This document shows, piece by piece, positions 23,101-32,860 of a stretch of 64,000 nt of DNA. Source of the stretch: Marthasterias glacialis (Eukaryota > Echinodermata > Asteroidea > Forcipulatida > Asteriidae); assembly GCA_911728455.2 (NCBI GenBank), contig OU452238.1:11037565-11101564 (forward strand), written 5' to 3'. The notes below the pieces were generated by a model. The model was given only the letters and a program-made list of their open reading frames with translations, was not told where the DNA came from and did not search any database. Both the position numbers and the translations under genes were made by a program. Position 1 is the stretch's first letter. Each line of letters opens with the position of its first letter.

Positions 23101-24331
23101 TGTGTGTTAGATCCATTTAATACTTTTGCATTCTGAAGATACATGATGTGTGATTTCAAAGTGCTATACAAATAACACCAATACAATAATATAGATATAT
23201 ATTATATGGGTACTTCATAAGAATTTTTTTTTAACCACCTTTCTAGGTATGAAAAAAACGGAAAACATATTTTTGTTATTGTGACGTCATCTGGTATCAA
23301 ATTGCAATAATTCAAAGTTTATTTTAAAAAAATCATATCTCGTGAAGCACATGTCATAGAGTCATAATCTTTGTGCCATTTTTAAGCTTATAGCATGTAT
23401 GATATTTTATTTAAAAATATGACCCCACTTTGACTTTTCCTACTGGTCCAAACAGGAAGTTTAAAATTTTAAAAAGTCATTTCTTCTGAACTACATTCCA
23501 TAAAATTGTAATCTTTGTGTAGTTTTGTAGCTTACAGCACATGTGACATTTTATTTACAGCATGACCCCACTGTAACTTTTTCTTCTGGTCCAAACAGGA
23601 AGCTTAAACTTGAAGAGAAATTATATCTCCTCAATGAAATGTCATAGAGTCATAGTTTTGTACCATTTTGTAGCTTACATCACATGTGATGTCAGTGAGT
23701 CTCTAGTTTTCTAAAAAGGTTTAATGAAGTCATCATTTGTCAAGCGCCCTTTATTAGATTGTTCAAAATCTATGTTAAAAGTCGTATCTCCTGAACAACA
23801 TCGCATAAACTCCTAATGTCTGTGGAATCTTCTGGATCACCAAGTGACCTCTCCTTCTGGGTAGCATTATGTGTTATAGCACCCTCTAGTAACAAGTATA
23901 TTAAAAACGAATAATAACTCCCAAACAATATGAACTGTATTCATATTTTAAGAGTCATGGTTACAGTTAGGAAGACGGTCAATGTTATAGTCAGGTTTAA
24001 GATTAGAGTCGGTGTGAGAGTCAGGGTTAGGGTCAAGATCAGATTCAAAATCAGCTTAATGGTTAGGGATTTAGGCACTTTTAAAGTCAAACTAAGGGTC
24101 TATGTTAGGTTTAAGGTCCTGGTCTACCTCAAATTTAGGGTCAAGTTCAGGGTCTGGATCGTATAATCATAGTAAAACAGATCTGGAACAGCTCTGTGTT
24201 TGTCCAAGGGACAAACACAATTTCTAGTTGTTATTAGTTTAGTTTTTTAATTCACAACTCCATTACCTTTTTTTGTTACAGGAGTTGCAAGTCGAAAATC
24301 CAGTGCTAATTCACCAGACAGTGAGAAGTGA
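5059..24331 (+). CDS. PRKAG: AMP-activated protein kinase gamma subunit (5' end outside window)
   Basis: This is the regulatory gamma subunit of AMPK, which binds AMP/ADP/ATP in four CBS repeats and controls the alpha catalytic subunit. Coding exons are 5059-5159, 11411-11492, 12819-12877, 14963-15008, 17401-17452, 19427-19553, 20595-20675, 20971-21093, 22008-22154, 22897-22990 and 24282-24331. They join in frame to 319 codons plus TGA. Approximate CBS repeats are residues 20-80, 100-155, 175-235 and 245-303. Nucleotide-contact motifs known from mammalian gamma are kept: [50 protein letters not shown] and SLSD. The tail, ending SPDSEK, is short and serine-rich. Upstream exons lie outside or were not recognised. 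The overall sequence looks closer to vertebrate PRKAG2 than PRKAG1, but a single invertebrate ortholog is likely. Confidence 0.96.
5280..5845 (-). mobile_element. TTAA-MITE family copy P1 (ends decayed)
   Basis: Matches the interior of the intact copies at 44647-45214 and 25033-25658. Shared blocks include GCACAAAGAAGCCCAGA, AGAGGCAT-type text and a final ACATTTGCGTGTGTTCACG. Both terminal CCAGTTG repeats are eroded. Confidence 0.7.
5961..6240. repeat. Direct repeat of about 44 bp, two copies
   Basis: GAATGGAATG followed by AGTTCTCTGACGCACCCTGC occurs near 5966-6000 and again near 6201-6234. Its origin is unknown; it lies between P1 and the Helentron-like material. Confidence 0.7.
6290..6884 (+). 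mobile_element. Fragment of Helentron-like family
   Basis: Contains family blocks such as GACCCCATTTGACC with CAGAAGT-type text, TGATGTCATGATGATGTCA and an AT-rich line about 40 bases before its end. It is cut off where the 5' terminus of copy H2 begins, so it may be an older copy into which H2 inserted. Confidence 0.55.
6885..9283 (+). mobile_element. Helentron/Helitron-like element, copy H2
   Basis: It begins AGGTGTTCGGG (6885-6895) and ends CTAG (9280-9283) followed by T. A 9-bp hairpin GTTTTTGTG/CACAAAAAC occupies 9252-9273, with CCGAACACCT at 9241-9250 as inverted match to the 5' start. The interior has two copies of a module (about 7430-7700 and 8740-9010) that includes GTGTGCGTGG and a line near CACGC.TTGTTAG. 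No protein-coding region is recognisable. Confidence 0.65.
9284..9713. other. Unassigned intron sequence
   Basis: Nothing recognisable beyond AT-rich intron sequence between H2 and the LINE fragment. Confidence 0.4.
9714..10311 (+). pseudogene. Non-LTR retrotransposon C-terminal fragment
   Basis: The + strand translation holds a CRMCNRAEE zinc-knuckle-like start, then [30 protein letters not shown] and [12 protein letters not shown] followed by [16 protein letters not shown]. This domain is found at the C-terminus of LINE-type polyproteins in invertebrates, downstream of the reverse transcriptase. In-frame stop codons near 9830 and 9924 show that it is dead. It stops in a TAG at about 10309-10311, where it meets an oppositely oriented RT fragment. 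Confidence 0.75.
10308..11040 (-). pseudogene. Reverse transcriptase fragment split by a SINE
   Basis: On the - strand, 11040-10808 reads [10 protein letters not shown] and then [13 protein letters not shown], the B/C motifs of a non-LTR reverse transcriptase (RTE/jockey-like). The text resumes at about 10412-10308 with [20 protein letters not shown], the segment that normally follows FADD by a few residues. The tRNA-derived SINE at 10413-10807 lies exactly in the gap. This is a remnant with no intact frame. Confidence 0.75.
10413..10807 (-). mobile_element. tRNA-Leu-like SINE, copy S1
   Basis: The - strand start reads GTGTCGTGGCCGAG, with an A-box-like GGCCGAG and anticodon-arm text GGACTCAAGCTC (CAA, as in tRNA-Leu). 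After an extra arm it has the B box GGTTCGAGTCC (complement of 10726-10736). A body with ACTTAACCATTATTGCTTCG and CTTCGGATGGGACG follows. It is inserted in an RT remnant. Confidence 0.85.
11090..11275. repeat. Two-copy direct repeat, about 125 bp apart
   Basis: AACTTGGTGT, TGGATTGGT and CTCAGAAGTCTA recur in the same order near 11110-11150 and 11229-11271. The origin is unknown. Confidence 0.6.
11411..11492 (+). CDS. PRKAG: PRKAG exon, CBS1 first half
   Basis: It encodes [19 protein letters not shown] and then DSEKQDFV. The Arg of NGVRAAP corresponds to human gamma-1 Arg70, an AMP-contact residue. Splice sites are ttgcag and gtaagt. The exon ends one base into a Gly codon. Confidence 0.96.
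11493..12818. other. PRKAG intron, no features seen
   Basis: I found no repeat unit, TIR pair or second gene in this intron. Confidence 0.5.
12819..12877 (+). CDS. PRKAG: PRKAG exon, CBS1 second half
   Basis: It completes Gly and encodes [19 protein letters not shown]. The Asp of TITDF is the CBS1 ribose-binding Asp of the family. The acceptor is caacag and the donor gtagga. Confidence 0.96.
13799..14400 (+). mobile_element. TTAA-MITE family copy P2 (degenerate)
   Basis: The left end reads TTGACCAGTTGGCG, close to the family start TTAACCAGTTGGCG. The interior matches other copies (CATCGAGAGGCTTCCA, CTCAATGGAGGTAA, TGACATTTTCTCG). The right terminus is not recognisable. Confidence 0.7.
14963..15008 (+). 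CDS. PRKAG: PRKAG short exon, CBS1-CBS2 linker
   Basis: This is a 46-base exon encoding [15 protein letters not shown] and the first base of an Asp codon. The ELEEHKI.TWR string is diagnostic of gamma subunits and covers the region described as pseudosubstrate-like. The donor is gtatgt. A poly-T/poly-G tract lies upstream at about 14821-14858. Confidence 0.95.
15009..17400. other. PRKAG intron, mostly unassigned
   Basis: It contains a short (AAAT)n run near 17120-17148. A stretch near 16440-16560 vaguely resembles the TTAA-MITE interior. I see no gene. Confidence 0.4.
17401..17452 (+). CDS. PRKAG: PRKAG exon, start of CBS2
   Basis: A 52-base exon encoding [17 protein letters not shown]. It aligns with the family region that reads LV.ISP.ASLFDA; here WID replaces the usual CIS or NIS. 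It ends on AG of a Ser codon completed by the next exon. Confidence 0.93.
17875..18645. mobile_element. 771-bp TIR element, copy A
   Basis: The ends are TAGACCGATTGCGCGACC and, inverted, GGTCGTGCAATCGGTCTA, beside TA. Inner text such as GAAGTTGTACAAGTAATGTA and CCAGTAAGGACAG also occurs in the 774-bp copy at 37131-37904 but in reverse orientation. No transposase frame is present, so it is non-autonomous. TA target use suggests a Tc1/mariner- or PIF-like mobiliser; this is inference. Confidence 0.85.
19427..19553 (+). CDS. PRKAG: PRKAG exon, CBS2
   Basis: It encodes [20 protein letters not shown] and [13 protein letters not shown] sequence ([15 protein letters not shown]). The His-Arg pair of KIHRLPV and the Lys of THKR are phosphate-contact positions known from mammalian gamma. 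The donor is gtaagt. Confidence 0.97.
19554..20594. other. PRKAG intron, no features seen
   Basis: AT-rich intron sequence with no recognised repeat. Confidence 0.4.
20595..20675 (+). CDS. PRKAG: PRKAG exon, CBS2-CBS3 linker
   Basis: 27 whole codons encoding [18 protein letters not shown] and IGTYTNIAT. The LGIGTY.NIA motif is characteristic. Splice sites are ttctag and gtgagt. Confidence 0.95.
20971..21093 (+). CDS. PRKAG: PRKAG exon, CBS3
   Basis: 41 whole codons including [14 protein letters not shown] and DIYAKFDVI. The Ser of RRVSALPV and the Asp of KFDVI match nucleotide-binding positions of mammalian gamma. The acceptor is ttgcag and the donor gtgagt. Confidence 0.97.
21496..21882 (+). 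mobile_element. TTAA-MITE family copy P3 (387 bp)
   Basis: TTAA is present on both sides (21492-21495 and 21883-21886). The ends are CCAGTTGGTGCCGG and CCAGCGGCAACTGG, giving a perfect 7-bp terminal repeat CCAGTTG/CAACTGG. The middle block seen in 25033-25658 and 44647-45214 is deleted. TTAA duplication is typical of piggyBac-group transposition. Confidence 0.85.
22008..22154 (+). CDS. PRKAG: PRKAG exon, CBS3-CBS4
   Basis: 49 codons starting [14 protein letters not shown], the most conserved string of the family, then the FEGV.TC linker. The exon is phase 0 at both ends. The upstream intron is open in the same frame for about 310 bases (see findings). Confidence 0.97.
22412..22762 (-). mobile_element. 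tRNA-Leu-like SINE, copy S2
   Basis: The - strand head has GTCGTGGCTGAGTGGTT, GGACTCAAGTTCTGGTG and a decayed B box. The body includes AAGATGCTTTACCATAATTG and ends near TTATATAGCGCA on the + strand. It shares the head and its 3' continuation with S1 and S3. Confidence 0.8.
22897..22990 (+). CDS. PRKAG: PRKAG exon, CBS4
   Basis: It encodes [20 protein letters not shown], then [11 protein letters not shown]. His-Arg and Ser-Asp pairs of the fourth site are both present. The donor is gtaagt. Confidence 0.96.
23230..24227 (+). mobile_element. Helentron-like element, copy H3 (5' truncated)
   Basis: It ends in CTAG (24224-24227) followed by T. An 11-bp hairpin TGTGTTTGTCC/GGACAAACACA occupies 24195-24219. 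The left part matches the interior of H6 (GGAAAACATATTTT, GACCCCACTTTGAC, GTCCAAACAGGAAG). No AGGTGTTCGGG start is found, so the 5' end is missing. Confidence 0.65.
23945..24165. repeat. Degenerate hexanucleotide array (GGTTAG/GGTCAG-like)
   Basis: About 35 decayed units of six bases, including GTCAGGGTTAGGGTCA. On the + strand they give a two-residue periodic basic peptide (VRVRVRVK). The array sits just inside the 3' end of H3. Confidence 0.7.
24282..24331 (+). CDS. PRKAG: PRKAG terminal exon and stop
   Basis: It completes Gly and encodes [15 protein letters not shown] followed by TGA at 24329-24331. The acceptor is gttacag. A serine-rich tail replaces the short vertebrate ends, which vary between paralogs. 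Confidence 0.9.
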
Positions 24332-24830
24332 TCTAAGCCAGTATGGTACTTCAACTGCATGCAAGAGATAAGACTTACACCTTGATGTATAACCATATTA
24401 ATGCCAATTGGTATAATACTGAATGTGAAGTGGAAGCTTGTTGTAAAATAGTGCCACCACTTTGTAGATCGGTGATCCATGTATTCTATATATTAACAAA
24501 GGTACTGATAATCTTGAAATGCTGTGGACCCTGTTGTATATAGATCTGCTCTTACTTATTATATACAGTCAAAATAAATCAGCTCCATGCCACACATTTT
24601 ATTGACGTTAACATTTTGTAGATTTATTGGTTTCTTGCTGGAATTATTATACAGCTCGTAATGCAGTGTGATTGTTCGAAGGCCAACTCAATAATTATGT
24701 TCTTCCATATGTATGCTCTACAATTTTTCATGCTTCCTTTGTTTAATAAAAGAACTTAGATGTGGTATACATGTAAAGTATTACAACACCTCATGTAAAG
24801 ATTCTTTATTTGAAACAAAAATAAACAGGT
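24332..24830 (+). terminator. PRKAG: PRKAG 3' UTR with candidate poly(A) signals
   Basis: AATAAA hexamers occur at 24573-24578, 24745-24750 and 24820-24825. Any of them could direct cleavage; the sequence does not say which is used. Confidence 0.6.
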
Positions 24831-25032
24831 ACCACTACAAAAGAACTAGTCCTGTAGCAACCAATGACTTGCCCCTTAGTTGTAAATGAACTAGTGCCCA
24901 TTGGCAATCATGGCTGTGTTTTGGTTTTCATGTAAAGCTTAGCTTGTGATCGTTTAATTACTGGTAGAGTTTTATAGATTGTTCAGATTCCATGTATGAG
25001 GTACATTATTGTACATGTACATCAATTTTTAA

Positions 25033-25658
25033 CCAGTTGTCGCCGGATTTTTTTTTTTTCTTATCCCCCTGGCGGGATTCTTGTCTTTTGGCGGAATTTC
25101 TGGAATCATTTTTCTTGGAGGGTATTGCTGGCACAAAGAAATCTGACTTGACAATTCAAAGAGAACAAAGATTCTCTTTTTTGAATTGCCCATTTTGTTT
25201 TCTCGACCGAGAAAATGTCAAATTCACACACCCTGAATTGCAAGACATCAGCTGTTACCTTCGGCATAGGAGTGGAACTAAACACAGACCCATGGCTTGA
25301 TTCCCGGCTCACTCTGACTTGCCTCTGTTGAGCCAAAATACTATGAATAAACAATGGTGGAAGCCTCTCGATGTCTTGTCATCTTTTTCTTGAAACAAAA
25401 GGAAAAAGGATTATATAAAAACTGCCCCTCAATAGCCAGAAATTGCAATATATTTAAGACCTTTTTGGTATTTGTGTGGGTGAAACGAAGTGTAAGACGA
25501 TGTTGTGTGGTCTGTGCACACTCAGCAGTGGAATGTCCGGGTGACCTTTGCTCCGGTATTCAAAAATTATACAATGGCGTCTTTACACGGCTTCCGTTTC
25601 CAGGCAGTGGAAACTGTTGCATGTTAACATGGTTAACAGGTCATCTGGCACCAACTGG
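25033..25658 (-). mobile_element. TTAA-MITE family copy P4 (626 bp)
   Basis: The left flank is TTAA (25029-25032) and the right flank TTAC, one base changed. The ends are CCAGTTGTCGCCGG and, inverted, CTGGCACCAACTGG. The full interior is present. The orientation is opposite to P3. Confidence 0.85.
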
Positions 25659-25699
25659 TTACTTTGCTAACCATTTAAACAGAACTTGTGGGAACTGTT

Positions 25700-27949
25700 T
25701 AAACATTTAAATATTTTCATAGTATTTCACAGGTGTAATTTCTGTAAAAGAAAATAAATAGTAAGTTTATTATTATTATTACATAACCTGCAAAGTTGCC
25801 TTGTGCACCGTTAATATAACATTTTCACATGCAATCCATATCATTGTGCTATTTTCCCTGAGATTATTAGCGATTTTTTGTGCGGAAAACTATTGCAAGA
25901 TTGAAGGAACTAGTCTTGACACAGACTCTACCAATGTATGTAAATGTCATGTGTAGCCAGCCAGTTAACCAGATGACTAGACTTCTGATACATTTTTTTT
26001 TCTTGGGGAACTTTGCGCAAACTGCATGCCGAAAATCCACAGAGAAAAAGATCCATCTAATGCTGGGACTCGACCAATACATATATCAGAGCAAAGTTAC
26101 AACACTTTTTATCGTTTAATCGTAAATACATTGCAACACTATTGAGGTGTCTAATAAGATTTTAGAATTTGACGGAAGTTGGTTTCCAGGGAAAGTAAGA
26201 GTTCACAATCTTGGAAATTAAAACTAGACTTAAAATTCATGACTATGAAGTTACACAAAGCCATTAATTGTTTGCCTGAGCAACCAAAACTTACTCACTT
26301 TGCTAATTCGATCAGTAGCCTTTGCAAATCATGAACATTTAGAAAAAGCCCTGGTGTCAAGCTATTGTTTCTAATCTGCAGTGGTAAGTAAATGAAACTA
26401 GTGCAAGGGCTGGTCAGCGTAAGGTTGATGGCAGCATGCTGAAATCATTAACCCCTCAGACGACCCACCGTACTGCAAACTGCAGTCCATTTTAATTGGT
26501 TTTTAATTGATTTTTTTATTTGGTATATTTAAAATGTGAAATTCATTGTATTCCTCAAGCAAGCGATTCTCTTCAAAATAAGCCATTCCCTGTTGAAATC
26601 GGTCCAGGCACTGGCCCAGAAAATCCATTAGAAGAGTCATGCCTCAGGGGAGTCATAAATCAACCCCAGTGCTAAGCAATGGCCTCGAGGTGTTTACATA
26701 AGGCCAAAAGGCCTCCACATGTTATGACTCGCCGCTCCCTGATGGCTTGGCCTCAGAATCTAGGAATGGTGTCATTACCTTCCTTGATGTATGGCCTGAC
26801 ATGTAGGATAGCTTTTTGACCAATCCAAAGTCTATATTGGGGTTGGGGATGGGGGGGGGGGGTGGTTGTGAGGGGGCGGGGCTTACCATAGCATTGTGCA
26901 TTGTTTATTGGAGATAAGGTCAGGTTAACAACCTTTCATGATTTGGTGTGGGAAGACCCTTTAGAAGATAGTTACATGTTCAGATAAACATTTTGACAAA
27001 AATCTGGAAAAGTTACACCGATGCCCTAGGGTACTGCAAACCGCAGTTTGACATATTGTGCATTGTTTATTGGAGATAAGGACAGGTTAACAATCTTTCA
27101 TGATTGGGTGTCTAGATTTACTACTACGGGCCTGATGATGATTTTATAGTGTGGGAAGACCCTCTAGAAGATAATTATATGTTCAAATAAACATTTTGAA
27201 AAAAATTCAGGAAAAGTTACACGGACGTCCTACCGTACTGTAGTTTGCAGTACAGCAGGGAATTCGTGTAATTTGAGCCCTCAATGGAGTCGCAGTTAAA
27301 CAACTATGAATGTAACAGTGATGGTTACATTGTAAACTTTGGATATTTTTCAGTGGGTTGTTCCAGGATTACAAGAAGTACAATGCCTCGTACGAAAACA
27401 AACATAATTTAAAAAAAGAGAAGGAAAATCTGACACATACTTTTCTCTAAAAGATTTATCTGATTTTTGGTTTTGTTTAAACATTAAATTTGTTGTTTGT
27501 TTATCGTTTAATCGTAAATACATTGCAAAACTAATGAGGTATCTTAAAGCAAACATTAATTGCACTCATTTGTGAAACAATGAAACCACTCTCCCTGGGT
27601 AATCACTTTAGGAGGATTGTTTTATTGTTCCAATCATAGAAATCTACATTTTTTATGAGTTTATTAGAGAATACAACAGTAAAATTCTTACTGCAGGTTT
27701 TGGTTGTTTCTTGTGGATTTTACCTACAGTGAAACAATTCACTGCTTTTGATCTTTTTTGAAAATTGGGGGAATGATTTTGAAATTTACTGCCGTACACA
27801 ATTGCTTTTTATTTTGAAAAGCCATAAAATGCATTGAAAATCCAGATTTTGTTGACTTTTAATAATTAAGGCTTTTGAATTGTCTTTGCTAATTACTTAC
27901 CTGGCAAAGAGTAGGTTGCTGTAAATGACTGAAGATACAAATGGTTGAA
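25700..27949. other. Intergenic sequence with an imperfect duplication
   Basis: A block with TGTGCATTGTTTATTGGAGA, GTTAACAA.CTTTCATGATT, GTGGGAAGACCCT and TACTGCAAACCGCAG-like text occurs at about 26891-27056 and again at 27057-27255. G-rich runs lie at 26850-26882. No gene is recognised. Confidence 0.6.
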
Positions 27950-28202
27950 CTGAAACTGGGAACCCTGCATTGTTTGAACTTAATCTGGGAACCTGCATTG
28001 TCTGAACTTAATCTGGGAACCTGCATTGTCTGAACTTAATCTGGGAACCGACATTGTCTAAACTTAATCTGGAAAACCTGCATTGTCTGAGCTTAATCTG
28101 GGAACCTGCATTGTCTGAACTTAATCTGGGAACCTGCATTGTCTGAACTTAATCTGGGAACCTGCATTGTCTGAAGTTAACCCTGGAAACCTGCATTGTC
28201 TA
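27950..28202. repeat. 28-bp tandem repeat, about 9 units
   Basis: The units read CATTGTCTGAACTTAATCTG followed by GGAACCTG, with few substitutions. Confidence 0.9.
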
Positions 28203-31200
28203 AAAAGGCTTTTCTCATGGTGAGAAGCTTCAAGTTGATAAAAATGTTAACATTAAAAGAAACACATTATGTCTGATCATTATGTAGTGCTTTTGTTTCA
28301 TTTTCATTTTTAGGAAAATTTTCTGGAAGAACCAGAAAAATAAAAATTCACAAGTAAATTGAATTTACTCTTTGTGTGATTGATTTATATTATTTTTGTT
28401 TTTATTATTATTGTTTTATTATGAAGACTTTTCCATATTAAACAGTCTCAGAATCTGTGATATTGTTGAAATATATAAATTGTGACTCCTTAGCCAAAAC
28501 CAGGTATTTCTTGGAAATATTGAAGTGACATTAAAACTAAAGACAAGCAAAATATCAGCCTTGATATCAGTGTGATGTGATGTCTTCAACATTATAAGCC
28601 TAAACTAGGCCACTTTAACAATAATAATAGGCATTTATTGAGCACTATTTACACTAGGTGTAACAGCGCTTTACAGAAAATCAAAAAGAAAGCTCAGAAA
28701 TGAAAGTATAGTTTTCATTCAATTTAATACCCGGCTCATTCACTTTCAGTTGAAAATTAATGCATGTGCATTCAACAGGTCAGCACTCACTGGTCAAATA
28801 AGATCATTTAAATTCATTAGGTCATGAAGGTTGCAAAGATCATTTAATTTCATTAAAAAAAAAAGCATGAGGCCGGTCAACCATTCAATTTTATCATTTC
28901 TATGGTATGAACTTTTGATTCATATTTGCCTAAATAAAGATAGATACTCTGAGGAGAACTCATGTCTCTAGACTAGTTCTGCATTGTGTTCTCTAGAAAT
29001 GAATAGAAGAAACATATTAACAGAAAACGCAAAGGACCTGTGAACAAAATCTACAGGAAAACAACAATATTTGTTTAGTTAATTTTCAAATGACCCTTGA
29101 TAATTTAAAGCTTTGTTTCTGGAAAAAAATCATTTGTCAAATATTTATATGACATGTCTGAAAAATTTGCAGAAGCAATGAATCAAACATAAAAACAAGT
29201 ACAAACAATCACAAGACAATAGCAAAATATGTCTTATTTCATGACTTAACTTATGACCATAACTTTACAAACTTTTCTTAACAGCCTGTAGATACTCATT
29301 GATCTAGGTGCGCCAGCTGGACGGAACGCTTTGAGTCGCATTTTGCCATTTTATGCCTACGACCCATCGAGTATGCTGTACACACGATGTGCAGCGCTAA
29401 TAGTACACAGTGTATGTACGACTATTCGCAAGCCCATCCAAATTAGGAAATAAAATTCTTACTACAAAAAAAAAAAAATTCACAAACCAAATAAGTAAAT
29501 GAATCAAGTGCCACGGAGCTACATGTGTAGAAGCTAGAAAAATCTAGGATTCTTTATTCAAAAGTTTTGAGAGAAATGGGATTGGGCTATTGCCATATCA
29601 GTTGGTTCTGCACTTAGGGATGAGATGTTTATTTGTGTGACAGAGATTCATACTGTGAGTATTGTTGTTTAATGTCACAAAAAAAAAAATTCTCATTGGT
29701 TCTTGGTTGACCTAACGACTCCTTACTACGACGTCAATCATAGCCTGTTGCTTACAATGTGTTTAGAAAGATACAACTATAGCGTACGGGGTTGCCTGTA
29801 GTAGGCAAAAATACAAATGTGTCATGCCCTTAAATGATTCCCTTCTCGAATATTGTCATTCAACTTAAGTGTATATAATTATTTGCTTTTCCAAGGACAG
29901 CATTGAAAGTAGGCCTACTTGAATTGAAATGTTGAAGGACTGTGTCTGCTCTGAACAATTGTCGTTGATTTGTAGCTTGTCAGCAGCCGAGGTTAGACAA
30001 CCGTTTATTATTTCTTGATCCAACCGTGATCCTACCATAGAGCAAGTAACAGACCCTATTCCTTGCTCTATGATCCAACATTTGCACATTTTACGTGTAC
30101 AAGTTACTGTAGGGATCCAAGTTCTTGCTCTGTGGCCATCAAATAAAATTAACTGCCCACATCTTGCATACAAAAGTCTGTTGGAAATCCAATTGAAAAA
30201 TAAAGAAACACAAGGTTTTGTTTACAGAAGCATCAAGGCTGTCGTCCTAACAGACTGTGTGTGTGGACAGTGTGTGTGTGTGCGTGTGTATCGTCAGGTA
30301 ACACCATGTGACCAATGTAGCTCTTATTCTCATATATTTGAAAAGCAAAATAATCCCAGTTTTAAGATTTTGCAAGAAGTGCCTGGTTTGGAATGAACTT
30401 GTCCCCAAAACAGCAACAGGTGTGGGTACTGGTCTCATCACTACTTGGGGGAAAACTAGGAAATCTTTTTACATCCTTGAAGCTCGGCACACATTACCCC
30501 TTTACAATATCAATATGGAAGTTGAATGATGATTAGTGAAGAACAACACAGTTGCTGTCAAACTAGTCAAACTAAACTTGCTGGCAAGGTTTTGTCTTGA
30601 TTGCTCTTATGGAATTGCTTTTCCCCTTTTTGTGCAATAATATGAGGAAAAAATCTATGGAAAATGAAATTATTTGAGTAAAAAATAAACAAGTAATTAA
30701 CATATTAATGCTAGAGATGTTTTTACTGCAACAGCAGACACATTGCCGGATTGCGTGTTAAGCCTTGATGCTTTACATGAAGTGAACATAAAGAACAAAG
30801 GTTGTTCATGCATCGCTTTATAAACAGTGTCACTATTTGCTCAACACAGGATGGGCTGTTAATAACCCTTTAAGAGAAAAACGGGGTAAATTTCTAACTG
30901 GCTCCACATTCTATGGCACACTCTGTACATCAGCCTAGGCTTAAATTGAACAAACAAAATGAAAATGCAAGCGCACAATAACAAAACGTAACTCAGACTA
31001 TAGGTATTTTACAAAGGTTTGATATGAATGAAATTGTACAGGTAAGTTTGTACAGGTAAGTTTCTTCATATCATTACACCCACTGCAGATAAACTTGTGG
31101 AATAGCTTTCCTTCTTAGCATATGGAACCTTCAGTGACATAAAAGTAGACTACAATGTACAATGTAGTTTGCGTATCTGTGTGGACAGATTTATCATATA

Positions 31201-31999
31201 AAGAAAGAGGAGTCATTTTGTTTTTCAGAATAAGAAAGCCAAATGTTAAGGTTTGCAAACATGGCCTGATGATTTTGAAACGAAAGCTTATGAATTATCC
31301 ATGCATCAGCTCTTTTTATACATTTTCCGGTGTAATCACAAAGTTAGGATCATCCATTACAGCATGATATTAATGGTAATTTACTCAACAGAACTTGTAG
31401 GTGGCCTGTAGATGGAACTAATCAGCATATAAGGAAAACCTTGCCTTTAAAATATATTGTGGTGAGTTAAATAATAAAGCATCGAGTTGTTTATTATTGA
31501 TGAAAAGGTGATTATTACATTGGTATTTGGAAGAGTAAATTCATTTCTATATATCTTTCACTATCTAACTTTGAAAATTTCATCAAATTTTCCTATCTCT
31601 GTTCTTCCTTGTGAAAAAGCTTATAATGTGACTTTTCAAATATCTTTGTATTTCCCATCTCCTTTACAATTAGTAATTTGACTTTTGTAGCAGTTGCCAA
31701 AATGATATGACTATGATCAAACTTGTTGATATTGTTTCTCATGATCTCGATAATCTTGCTTGAATCTTGCTTGAAATCTAAGGTCGGTTAAAAAGCCCAG
31801 GGCCATCAATAAATTTGTACCAAAAGAGGCGTAGAAGTTCCAGACAGTACATGTAATTTAAAGCAGGTGCAATACTTATTATCGAGATATAAATTTGCAG
31901 TCTAAATTTTTCCAGAATTTGTTTATAGAAGGAAATGAGACCACTTATTTTGGCAAGTAGTTCCAATGGTCAACAACCCAGTGCAAGAAACTGATTTTT
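28203..31999. other. Intergenic sequence, largely unassigned
   Basis: A probable SINE 3' tail lies at 28613-28680 (AGGCATTTATTGAGCACTA, CAGCGCTTTACA). A (TG)n microsatellite lies at about 30257-30290. No exon or transposon ends were recognised otherwise. Confidence 0.4.
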
Positions 32000-32860
32000 T
32001 TTAAACATTGAGTCTACAATGCTTTTTATAAAGCTTCTTGCAAGGGGCCATTGCCCCTTGTAGAACACGAGTTAAGGACAACTGAAAGAAGTCATCTATC
32101 TCTACTTGATCGATGTCATTCATGATCTTGTAGACGTGGATCATGTCAGATCTCAAACGATGATATTCAAGTGTAGGGACACCAAGTGTCAACAGCCTTT
32201 CCTGATAAGGTCCTGGGACTAACTTTGTTGCTATGCTCTGTGTTGACTTTACAAATGTAATGAGGTGACCAAACACAACTATGACATTCCAGGTGGGCTT
32301 TATAAATGCAAATGTGCGCTTAATGACCCCTAGCATCCTGTTGGCTTTAGCAACAGAAAAACCTATTTATTGTCCCTGAAATTAAGAGAGAGTCGAAGAA
32401 GACTCCCAGGTCTTTTTCTGAACAAGTTTCTGCAAACTCAACCTCATTGTCTCCATCCTTCATGTAGTTACCTGAAGTGCATTTTACTTTTCCAACACAC
32501 ATAGCACTAATTAATTTCTTAGCATTAAATTTAAGTTGCCAGGTGTCGGACCATTCACAAAACGCTGTCAAGTCTTGTTGGAGACTAAGTGAAGGGTTTT
32601 TTATCCTCCACACTCCAATAAACCTTGGTGTCATCTGCAAATATTTTTACAAAATGAAGAGACAGCATCTGATAAATCATTAATGTAAATCAAAAATAAG
32701 ATGGGACCTATCATACTACCTTGTGGAATTCCACTGGTAACCTCACAACAACTAGAGGCAGAGCCATTGACGATCACCTTTTGTCTCCTACCTTTCAGAA
32801 ACCCTTTAATCCATTTAAGTACCTTATTATAAATACCATATTTCCCCCCCCCCCTTCAGC
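32000..32860 (-). pseudogene. Non-LTR reverse transcriptase fragment (CR1/L2/jockey-like)
   Basis: The - strand carries YLKWIKGFLKGRRQ, SGIPQGSMIGPILFLIYIND, KIFADDTKVYWSV, CEWSDTWQLKF, SEKDLGVFFD and the C-terminal LEYHRLRSDMIHVYKIMND. These are the RT palm motifs in order. A frameshift separates FADD from the LQQDL segment, and the N-terminal endonuclease is absent. It is dead and 5' truncated, as is usual for LINEs. Confidence 0.85.

Noticed and set aside
29865-30173. - strand frame of 102 codons
   Set aside because: No domain, no splice context, no homology I recognise, and overlapping frames of similar length on the other strand.
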